DNA from: an uncultured Candidatus Saccharibacteria bacterium
Lineage (GTDB): Bacteria > Patescibacteriota > Saccharimonadia > Saccharimonadales > Saccharimonadaceae
DNA: 21,793 bases
Assembly: GCA_938042055.1 (NCBI GenBank)
Contig: CALIRX010000037.1
Coordinates: 1 to 21,793, forward strand
Direction: 5' to 3'
Shown: one piece after another, positions 14,241 to 20,724 of the stretch
Layout of the letters: each line of letters starts with the position of its first letter
Position numbering within the stretch: the first letter of the stretch is position 1
The notes under the pieces: generated by a model
Told to the model about the DNA's origin: nothing
Seen by the model: the letters and a program-made list of their open reading frames with translations, nothing else
Database searches by the model: none
Position numbers and translations under genes: made by a program

Positions 14241-16124
14241 ATGAATGCCCAAAAAATACGTAGTAAATATCTTGAATTTTATAAAAAACAGGGTCACGCC
14301 GTTGTTGAGCGTGCGCCGTTGATTTTAACTAATGACCCGACGACTTTATTTACGGGCGCCGGAATGCAGCCGATGATTCCGTATCTGCTTGGTGAGGCGC
14401 ATCCCGAAGGCAAGAGAATTGCTGATTCTCAAACGTGTTTGCGAGCGCAGGACATTGACGACATTGGTGATAATCGTCATACGACGTTTTTTGAGATGCT
14501 TGGAAACTGGAGTTTGGGCGACTATTTCAAGGAGGAGCAAATTGGCTGGATGTGGACGTTTTTGACTGAGGAAATTGGTCTTGATCCGCAGAGATTGTAT
14601 GTAACGTGTTTTATTGGCGCGCCGGAATATAATATTGAGAAAGATGTTGAAGCGGCTAAATTATGGCAGAAAAAGTTTGCAGAAAAGGGCATCGATGCAA
14701 AAATGGCGGACATCGGCAGCGAAGAGCAGGGAGCGGCGCGTGGTGTAAATCCAGGTGAAAGAATTTTCTTTTATGATGGCAGCAAAAACTGGTGGAGTCG
14801 TAATGGTGGTCCAGAAACTACTCCGGTTGGCGATCCGTGTGGTCCGGATAGTGAGATGTTTTATGAGTTTGATTTCATTGAGCATGATCCAAAATTTGGT
14901 GAAAATTGTCATCCAAACTGTGATTGTGGTCGATTTATGGAGATTGGCAATAACGTATTTATGGCGTATAAAAAAGTTGCTGAGGGGCAATTTGAGCCGC
15001 TTGATAAGCCAAATATTGATCATGGATCTGGACTTGAGCGAATCGCGGCTGCAGTAAATAATGATCCTGACGTCTTTAAGATTAGCTTGCTCTGGCCGAT
15101 TATTGAAAAGCTGCAAGATCTGAGCGGCAAGGATTACACTTCACACACCGAAAGTATGCGAGTGATTGCTGATCATTTGAGGGCTGCGACGTTTATGGCG
15201 GTTGATGGGTGTGTGCCAAGTAATAAAGAGCAGGGCTATGTAATGCGTCGTCTGCTCCGTCGGGCAATTCGCTATAGTTTTGACTTGGGAATCGAGCAGA
15301 ATTTCCTGCAAGAAGTTGTGCCGACGATTGCTGATTTGTATGAAGCTGATTTTCCAGAGGTGAAGAATAATCGCGACAATATAATTGCTGTCCTCGTTAA
15401 GGAAGAGAAAGCTTTTCGCCAGACTTTGAGAAAAGGTTTGCGACAAATGCAGCGTTACATTGACGATGGCTTGACTGGTGAAGAATTGTTCACTTTGTAC
15501 GACACTTTCGGTTTCCCAGTGGAACTCAGTACGGAAGAGGCGTATAAACAGGGGATAAAGCTTTCGGACAATTGGCGCGAGGAATTTACCGCGAAAATGG
15601 ATGAGCAGAGGCAACGCTCTAAGACGGCGCGCAAGGGACAATTTAGCGGCGGTTTGGAAGGTCATGACTCTATTCATCTGAAATATCACACGGCGACGCA
15701 TTTGTTGGGTGCGGCGTTACGTAAGGTTTTGAATGCGCCAGATTTACAGCAACACGGAAGTAATATTACCGCCGATCGATTGCGCTTTGATTTTAATCAC
15801 GATAAATTGACGCCAGAAGAAAAACAGGCGGTCGAAGATCAAGTTAACGCTTGGATTGATGAAGATTTGCCGGTTAGTTTTGCTGTTTATCCAACGGGCG
15901 AGGCATTGAGCATGGGTGCAATTGGCGCGTTTGGTGAGCGTTACGGCGATGAGGTTAAGGTTTATTCCATTGGTAAGGACGATGATATTGTCAGCTTTGA
16001 AGTTTGCGGTGGCCCACACGTCGAACACACTGGAATTTTGGCTGAAGATGGCAAGCGATTCAAAATCACCAAAGAAGAATCTAGTTCGGCTGGAATTCGT
16101 CGAATCAAGGCTGTTTTAAGATAG
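14241..16124 (+). CDS. alaS: Compact alanyl-tRNA synthetase lacking the C-Ala domain
   Basis: This class II enzyme charges tRNA-Ala. From ATG 14241 (MNAQKIRSKYLEFYKKQGH, the normal N-terminus) it has 627 residues, against about 870-880 for the usual enzyme. The catalytic core is intact (FTGAGMQPM, RAQDIDDIGDNRHTTFFEML, DHGSGLERI), as is the helical tRNA-binding part (LYDTFGFPVELS). The editing site keeps HxxxH at 483-487 and the Cys589...His593 pair in CGGPH. Compared from memory with E. coli (HxxxH at 564-568, Cys666), about 80 residues before the editing site are gone, replaced by RKGQFSGGLEGHDSIH. The whole C-terminal C-Ala dimerisation domain is also missing. The stop is clean and the next gene follows with its own promoter. 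It looks like a genuine mini-AlaRS, not a frameshift. Confidence 0.95.
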   Translation: MNAQKIRSKYLEFYKKQGHAVVERAPLILTNDPTTLFTGAGMQPMIPYLLGEAHPEGKRIADSQTCLRAQDIDDIGDNRHTTFFEMLGNWSLGDYFKEEQIGWMWTFLTEEIGLDPQRLYVTCFIGAPEYNIEKDVEAAKLWQKKFAEKGIDAKMADIGSEEQGAARGVNPGERIFFYDGSKNWWSRNGGPETTPVGDPCGPDSEMFYEFDFIEHDPKFGENCHPNCDCGRFMEIGNNVFMAYKKVAEGQFEPLDKPNIDHGSGLERIAAAVNNDPDVFKISLLWPIIEKLQDLSGKDYTSHTESMRVIADHLRAATFMAVDGCVPSNKEQGYVMRRLLRRAIRYSFDLGIEQNFLQEVVPTIADLYEADFPEVKNNRDNIIAVLVKEEKAFRQTLRKGLRQMQRYIDDGLTGEELFTLYDTFGFPVELSTEEAYKQGIKLSDNWREEFTAKMDEQRQRSKTARKGQFSGGLEGHDSIHLKYHTATHLLGAALRKVLNAPDLQQHGSNITADRLRFDFNHDKLTPEEKQAVEDQVNAWIDEDLPVSFAVYPTGEALSMGAIGAFGERYGDEVKVYSIGKDDDIVSFEVCGGPHVEHTGILAEDGKRFKITKEESSSAGIRRIKAVLR

Positions 16125-16135
16125 ATAATTAACTG

Positions 16136-16164
16136 TTGCTCTAAAATCACAAGCGTTATATAAT
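16136..16164 (+). promoter_or_regulatory. Promoter of the FtsA/PilM-like gene
   Basis: TATAAT at 16159-16164 is preceded at 17 bases by TTGCTC (16136-16141), a weak -35 matching only TTG. The -10 ends 10 bases before the ATG at 16174, so the leader would be at most a few bases and no Shine-Dalgarno sequence is seen. Confidence 0.55.
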
Positions 16165-16173
16165 ATTTCTTAT

Positions 16174-17436
16174 ATGGCATTGAAAGACATGTTGAAGAAG
16201 TCTGATAAAGATAGTCGCGAACTATTGGTTAGCTTAGATATTGGTACGGAAGTGGTTAAGGCGTTAATCGCTGAAGTTAAAGACGACGAGCTGAAGATTA
16301 TTGGTGTTGGTCGAAAGCAGCAGGAAATGGGCGATATGCATAGCGGTGCGATTGCTGATATTGCTGGGGTTGTGGCGAATTGTGAGGAGGCTCTGTCTGA
16401 GGCTGAGGATCAAGCTGGCGTTCAGGGCAAGCGGGTCGTTATTGGTATCGCGGGCGAATTAGTTAAGGGTGTTACGAATACTATTCGCTATCGTAGGCCG
16501 CAGCCGAATAAGCCATTAGACATTGCCGAGATGGAATTTATCATTGAGAAAGTCCAGGAGCGAGCTCAGGGAAAAGCTCAGGCTCAAATTGCACTAGAAA
16601 CTGGCAATGAAGATGTTGAGGTGAAATTGGTCAACTCGGCGCTGGTGAGTATTCATATTGATGGCTATAAAGTTTCGAATCCGATTAGTTTTCAGGGGCG
16701 AGATGTGGCGGTGCAGATTTACACGGCGTTTGCTCCGATGGTTCATATCGGCGCGTTAGAGAAGGTTGCGGACGAGCTTGCGCTGGATTTGGTGGCTGTG
16801 GCTGCCGAGCCATTTGCGGTGAGTAGGAGCGTTTTAGGATCGGATACGGATAGCAATTTCACGGCAATTCTAGCAGACATCGGTGGTGGCACGACGGATA
16901 TTGCGGTTGTTAATGACGGCGGAGTCGAAGGCACGAAGATGTTTGGTATTGGTGGACGAAGTTTCACTAGAACTATTGCGGCTGACCTGGATTTAAGCTT
17001 CAAAGATGCAGAAAAGTTGAAGCTGAATATTGATAATGAGAATTTGAAGCCTAGCGTAAAGAAAAAAGTTGACGCGGCGATCGACAAGACTTTGGAAGTT
17101 TGGCTATCAGGTGTTGAATTGGCGCTGAGCGATTTTGATAATGTCGATTATTTGCCGAATAGGATTTTACTGTGTGGCGGCGGATCGAGCTTGCAGAAAA
17201 TTACTGAAGCTCTGAAAACTCGACGCTGGCCAGAAGACCTACCTTTTACTAAGAAACCGGTAGTTCAATATATCAATCCAAGTGATATTACAGGAATAGT
17301 TGACGAAACCGGAGATATTAGCGATCACACATTTGTAACTGCAATGGGTTTGTTGCGAGTTGGATATGATACAATTATCGGTAGTCAAGACGGTAATAGT
17401 TTAGTTGAAAAAGTAAATAGGTTGTTAAAGATTTAA
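16174..17436 (+). CDS. FtsA/PilM-like actin-fold ATPase
   Basis: This 420-residue protein is of the actin/Hsp70 superfamily, SHS2-inserted FtsA/PilM branch. LDIGTEVVKALIAEV at 21-35 is phosphate-1, ADIGGGTTDIAV with Asp235 is phosphate-2, and ILLCGGGSSLQK near 331-342 is the adenosine motif. The segment between is the SHS2-like insert, including ERAQGKAQAQIA and VKLVNSALVSIHIDGY. The last ~13 residues (NSLVEKVNRLLKI) can form an amphipathic helix, like the FtsA membrane-targeting sequence. It is followed after 1 base by a membrane protein, an arrangement like FtsA or PilM with a bitopic partner. No ftsZ or pil gene is in the window, so division versus pilus or secretion scaffold cannot be decided. 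Confidence 0.85.
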   Translation: MALKDMLKKSDKDSRELLVSLDIGTEVVKALIAEVKDDELKIIGVGRKQQEMGDMHSGAIADIAGVVANCEEALSEAEDQAGVQGKRVVIGIAGELVKGVTNTIRYRRPQPNKPLDIAEMEFIIEKVQERAQGKAQAQIALETGNEDVEVKLVNSALVSIHIDGYKVSNPISFQGRDVAVQIYTAFAPMVHIGALEKVADELALDLVAVAAEPFAVSRSVLGSDTDSNFTAILADIGGGTTDIAVVNDGGVEGTKMFGIGGRSFTRTIAADLDLSFKDAEKLKLNIDNENLKPSVKKKVDAAIDKTLEVWLSGVELALSDFDNVDYLPNRILLCGGGSSLQKITEALKTRRWPEDLPFTKKPVVQYINPSDITGIVDETGDISDHTFVTAMGLLRVGYDTIIGSQDGNSLVEKVNRLLKI

Positions 17437-17437
17437 A

Positions 17438-19069
17438 ATGAATAAAGACGTTATTTATATCGATGTAGAAGACGACATTACGACGATAATTAGTAAGATT
17501 AAGGCGTCGAAAGAGAGGATTATTGCGTTAGTCCCACCTCGAAGAATTGGCGTTTTACAGAGTGCGGTCAATATTCGATTACTAGCTCGGGCGGCAACTT
17601 CGGCGGATAAGAGAATTGTATTAATCACGAATGATTCGGTTTTGGCTGGATTGGCGGCAACGGCGAAAATTCCTATTGCAAAAACGCTTCAGAGCAAGCC
17701 GGAAATTGCGGAGATTCCAGTTCTGAAAGTTGATGACGACAATGATGTAATTGATGGCGGTAAGCTGGCGGTTGGAGATATGGCGGATTCCGCAAAAAGA
17801 TCAAAGAAATCCGATGAAGACTCTGCCGTAGATAATGTTATAGCTGACGCAAACAAGAAGGAATCTAAGGGATTGGACTCTCTGAAAAAGATGGTTAAAA
17901 AACCAAAAGTCCCTGATTTTAATACATTTCGTAAGAAGTTCTTATTGATAGGCGGCAGTACCTTACTTTTGATCGTATTTTTGGTTTGGGCAATTTGGTT
18001 TGCGCCACACGCTACGATTATTATTTCAGCAAAGACGACCAGTATGACAGTCAGTGATACCGTCAACTTGAGTGAAACAGCTTCTACAAATGCGAAATCT
18101 AATGTCATTAAGTCTGTAAAGAAAGAATTAGCAAAGGAAGTTAGTGTTGAATTTTCTGCTACAGGCAAGAAGAATGTCGGAGAAAAAGCTACTGGAGTGG
18201 TGGTTTTTAAGAATGTTTCCCCAGATAGTATTACTATTGCAGCTGGTACAATTTTAAAGAATAGTGGGTTATCTTACACTTTAAATTCTTCTGTGACTGT
18301 TCCAGGCGGCTCTTATCAGCGTAATTGTCCAGGATATATTTGCCCGGGTTCTGCTTCTGGCGTAATTACCGCCAGTGAGGGCGGGGCTCAGTATAATGCG
18401 GCAACTGGTAGTATGAGTATTTCGGTTGATGACATTTCTGCATCGCTACGGTCTGCTACTAGTGGCGGCACCGATAAAACTGCAACGGTTGTGACGGCTA
18501 GTGATATAGAATCGGCAAAAAGCAAGCTGAGCGAAAAGAAGATTGATGGATTAAAAGAGCAGTTGTTGTCATCATTCGGCGATTCGGCAACGGTTATAAC
18601 GGAAAGCTACGTTGAAAACCGATCAGAACCTAACTCAAGTGTAGCGGTAGATGGCGAAGCAACTGGAGCTGTAACTCTAAAATCGACAATTACCGCCAGC
18701 GCATTGGCTATTGATAAGAATGAACTAAAAAACTTTGTGGAAGCAAAGCTTAAAGAGGAGATTTCTGGTAAGAAGTCACAGAGAATTTATGACAATGGAG
18801 TAAGCAAGATTGCGTTCTCGCAATTTTCTAAGGCGCATAATACACAGACTGTGCGCTTAACTACGAATGGCAAGGTTGGTCCAGATATTAAAGAAGCGAA
18901 CGTAAAGGATCAAGCTAAAGGCAAGAGTTACGGAGAAGTTCAGTCTGCTATTGAATCTATCGAAGGTGTTGAGGATGTCGATGTTAAATTCTCGCCATTC
19001 TGGGTTAAATCTGTTCCAAAAGATGTCAATAAAATTAATGTCGAATTTAAGATAAAAGATGTCAAGTAA
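17438..19069 (+). CDS. Bitopic membrane protein with baseplate-J-like extracytoplasmic region
   Basis: The 543-residue protein has a cytoplasmic alpha/beta part at about 1-110 (DVIYIDVEDDITTIISKIK, then RIIALVPPRR and RIVLITNDSVLAG). A charged linker, one membrane helix at about 168-188 (FLLIGGSTLLLIVFLVWAI) and a ~350-residue outer region follow. GEKATGVVVFKN, then AAGTILKNSGLSYTLNSSVTVPGG, resembles the baseplate J-like fold, and a repeat of this type recurs near GEATGAVTLKSTI. Cys residues in NCPGYICPG could form a disulfide. It sits 1 base after the FtsA/PilM-like gene, which its cytoplasmic domain may bind, and overlaps ruvX by 11 bases. The family name comes from pattern memory; function is unknown. 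A role in cell-surface assembly or division is an inference from pairing. Confidence 0.75.
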   Translation: MNKDVIYIDVEDDITTIISKIKASKERIIALVPPRRIGVLQSAVNIRLLARAATSADKRIVLITNDSVLAGLAATAKIPIAKTLQSKPEIAEIPVLKVDDDNDVIDGGKLAVGDMADSAKRSKKSDEDSAVDNVIADANKKESKGLDSLKKMVKKPKVPDFNTFRKKFLLIGGSTLLLIVFLVWAIWFAPHATIIISAKTTSMTVSDTVNLSETASTNAKSNVIKSVKKELAKEVSVEFSATGKKNVGEKATGVVVFKNVSPDSITIAAGTILKNSGLSYTLNSSVTVPGGSYQRNCPGYICPGSASGVITASEGGAQYNAATGSMSISVDDISASLRSATSGGTDKTATVVTASDIESAKSKLSEKKIDGLKEQLLSSFGDSATVITESYVENRSEPNSSVAVDGEATGAVTLKSTITASALAIDKNELKNFVEAKLKEEISGKKSQRIYDNGVSKIAFSQFSKAHNTQTVRLTTNGKVGPDIKEANVKDQAKGKSYGEVQSAIESIEGVEDVDVKFSPFWVKSVPKDVNKINVEFKIKDVK

Positions 19070-19472
19070 AAACTTTTTAGCGCTGGATGTTGGGTCGCGG
19101 CGAATCGGTTTGGCTATGGCGGATTCGCAAGTGAAGATCGCTGTGCCGTTCGGTTGGTTGGAAAATAATGAAAATATTGTTCAGGAAATAACAGAGCTAG
19201 TATTGAGGCACGACATTAATACTATCGTAGTGGGCTATCCACGAAATCAATCTGGCGAACCAACGAAGCAGACGGAATTTGTGAAAGAATTTGTTAAGCA
19301 ATTTGAAGACATTGAGCTTGATACGGAGATTGTTTTTCAGGACGAATCTTTAACGAGCGTGCAGGCTGAGCAGAGATTGGGGAATAAAATTAAAGATAAG
19401 GGCGAGATTGATGCGGAGGCTGCTAGCATAATTTTGCAGGATTTTTTGGAGGAGAATTATGAAAATTCGTAA
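19059..19472 (+). CDS. ruvX: Putative pre-16S rRNA nuclease / Holliday-junction resolvase RuvX (YqgF)
   Basis: This 137-residue RNase H-fold protein is of normal length. ALDVGSRRIGLAMAD carries catalytic Asp10, VVGYPRNQSGEPT is the phosphate loop, FQDESLTSVQAE carries Glu96, and IDAEAASIILQDFL carries Asp118. The family trims the 16S rRNA 5' end in E. coli and has also been described as a Holliday-junction resolvase. It overlaps the upstream gene by 11 bases and mltG by 14 bases, so all are cotranslated. The ruvX-mltG pair is the same as Bacillus yrrK-yrrL. Confidence 0.94.
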   Translation: MSSKNFLALDVGSRRIGLAMADSQVKIAVPFGWLENNENIVQEITELVLRHDINTIVVGYPRNQSGEPTKQTEFVKEFVKQFEDIELDTEIVFQDESLTSVQAEQRLGNKIKDKGEIDAEAASIILQDFLEENYENS

Positions 19473-20535
19473 ACGACGTATTTGGCTATTAGTGTTATCA
19501 ATAGTTGTGGCTATCGCTGGAATCGGCGCCCTTGGGGCAACAGTGTGGTACAAGCAGATGCTTTCTCCTGCCGACGTAAATAGCCGGCAAGCTTTCAGGA
19601 TTAATATTAAAGAAGGCATGGGGTCTAGTGATATTGCTAAAACTTTAGAGGATAATAAAATTATCAAAAACTCTTTAGCATTTTCTATTTACACAAGGCT
19701 CCATAATTCAGCGAGCAAGTTTAAGGCTGGCGTTTATTCTGTAAAAGCTTCGCAATCTGTCGATGAGATAATTAATCATTTGACTAGCGGTAAAACTGAT
19801 GAGATTGCTATAACATTTTATCCTGGATCGACTTTGAATAAAAAAATGAAGAATTCTGACGGCAGAGAAGTTGAATCCGTGTTGCTTAAGGCGGGATTCT
19901 CGGATGATCAGATAAAAAAGGCATTTGCCGCTAAGTATGATAGTCTAGTTTTTGCGGGTAGGCCGGAAAATGCTGGTCTTGAAGGGTATATTTACGGTGA
20001 AACATTCTATATTTCCCCAGATGAAACTGCAGAACAGGTTTTGCAGCGCTCAATTGATCATCTGGAGAAGATTGTTAAGAAATATAATTTGGATGGTAAA
20101 TTTAAGGCTCGAGGGCTGACTTTGTATCAGGGGATAACACTAGCGTCGATTATTCAGCGTGAATCGATTGGCTGTGGGTCTGGCGTGGAAACTTGCGAGG
20201 ATCAGCGTAAGATTGCTAGCGTATTTTACAACCGCCTGAAAGCCAATATGCCGTTGGGTTCTGATGTAACATATCAATATATTGCTGATAAAACAGGGGT
20301 GGAGCGCTCACCGAACCTTAAGTCGCCATATAATACACGCATTCAAAAAGGTTTAACTCCTGGACCAATCGCTTCGCCTAGTTTGAGCGCGTTGAATGCC
20401 GCCGCCGATCCGATAAACTCTGATTATCTATATTTCCTGAGCGGCGACGATGATATTACGTATTTTGCAAAAACCAACGAAGAACACGAGGCTAATGTCA
20501 AGGCTCATTGTCAAAAGAAGTGCCAAATTTCTTGA
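19459..20535 (+). CDS. mltG: Endolytic murein transglycosylase MltG (YceG-like)
   Basis: MltG cuts nascent glycan strands at the membrane and so sets their length. The 358-residue protein has a short basic N-terminus, one membrane helix at about 9-29 and a LysM-like subdomain (INIKEGMGSSDIAKTLEDN). The catalytic domain follows, with LEGYIYGETFYI, catalytic Glu235 in ASIIQRES, SVFYNRL, PLGSDVTYQY and SPYNTR...GLTPGPIASPS all present. A strong Shine-Dalgarno GGAGGAG is placed a few bases before the ATG, inside ruvX. The C-terminus has an extra Cys pair (HCQKKC). No clear terminator follows; the downstream AT-rich region carries the next promoter. Confidence 0.96.
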   Translation: MKIRKRRIWLLVLSIVVAIAGIGALGATVWYKQMLSPADVNSRQAFRINIKEGMGSSDIAKTLEDNKIIKNSLAFSIYTRLHNSASKFKAGVYSVKASQSVDEIINHLTSGKTDEIAITFYPGSTLNKKMKNSDGREVESVLLKAGFSDDQIKKAFAAKYDSLVFAGRPENAGLEGYIYGETFYISPDETAEQVLQRSIDHLEKIVKKYNLDGKFKARGLTLYQGITLASIIQRESIGCGSGVETCEDQRKIASVFYNRLKANMPLGSDVTYQYIADKTGVERSPNLKSPYNTRIQKGLTPGPIASPSLSALNAAADPINSDYLYFLSGDDDITYFAKTNEEHEANVKAHCQKKCQIS

Positions 20536-20558
20536 CAAAAACGCATTTTATAAAATTT

Positions 20559-20576
20559 ATTGACTTTATTGTCAAT
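20559..20576. repeat. Inverted repeat over the -35 of the LysM-CHAP promoter
   Basis: ATTGAC at 20559-20564 and GTCAAT at 20571-20576 form a 6-bp inverted repeat with a 6-base spacer that covers the -35 hexamer. It could be an operator for a dimeric repressor, or chance in AT-rich DNA. Confidence 0.3.
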
Positions 20577-20588
20577 ATTGTGTAAAAT
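20560..20588 (+). promoter_or_regulatory. Sigma-70-type promoter of the LysM-CHAP gene
   Basis: TTGACT at 20560-20565 and TAAAAT at 20583-20588 have an exact 17-base spacer. This is the most canonical -35/-10 pair in the window. Transcription should begin near 20595, giving a leader of about 130 bases before the first plausible start at 20725. Confidence 0.7.
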
Positions 20589-20594
20589 AGATGT

Positions 20595-20724
20595 TAGATC
20601 ATTTGTCTAATTTATCAACAGGGGTGAATTACGATAAATGACCTGCCAAAATTGTCGCTACGGATATAGCAAAACTAATGTAGAATAATAATAATCAATT
20701 AGGTCGACAACATATCCTGTTCTA
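20595..20724 (+). other. Long 5' leader with a mini-ORF and possible RNA structure
   Basis: This non-coding-looking stretch lies between the promoter and the LysM-CHAP frame. It contains AGGGGTGAAT at 20620-20629, then ATG 20638 opening a 16-codon frame (MTCQNCRYGYSKTNVE) that ends in TAA TAA TAA at 20686-20694, in the same frame as the downstream gene. A 5-codon GTG frame at 20624 overlaps it by ATGA. TTGTCG at 20652-20657 can pair with CGACAA at 20705-20710, and ACCT at 20641-20644 with AGGT at 20701-20704, in pseudoknot order. A regulatory leader is plausible; no known riboswitch fits fully. Confidence 0.4.

Noticed and set aside
14241..16124. alaS broken by a frameshift
   Set aside because: The protein ends cleanly after an intact editing domain and is followed within 50 bases by a promoter and an unrelated intact gene; no C-Ala fragment is seen in any frame downstream.
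17423..17431. Weak TGn-type -10 just upstream of the baseplate-J-like gene
   Set aside because: TGTTAAAGA sits at the right distance from ATG 17438, but the hexamer matches the consensus at only three positions and the gene is clearly linked to the upstream gene.
20638..20688. 16-codon frame as the true start of the LysM-CHAP gene
   Set aside because: Three consecutive TAA codons separate it from the hydrolase frame, and ATGA overlaps elsewhere show a standard stop-codon set.
20595..20724. Canonical c-di-AMP (ydaO) riboswitch
   Set aside because: Only GGGGTGAAT matches; the upstream CGCCGAA-type and GGGGAACCC-type parts and the downstream CCGUCAGCUAAC-type part are not present, and the first half would lie upstream of the predicted transcription start. 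Kept only as a hypothesis to test.
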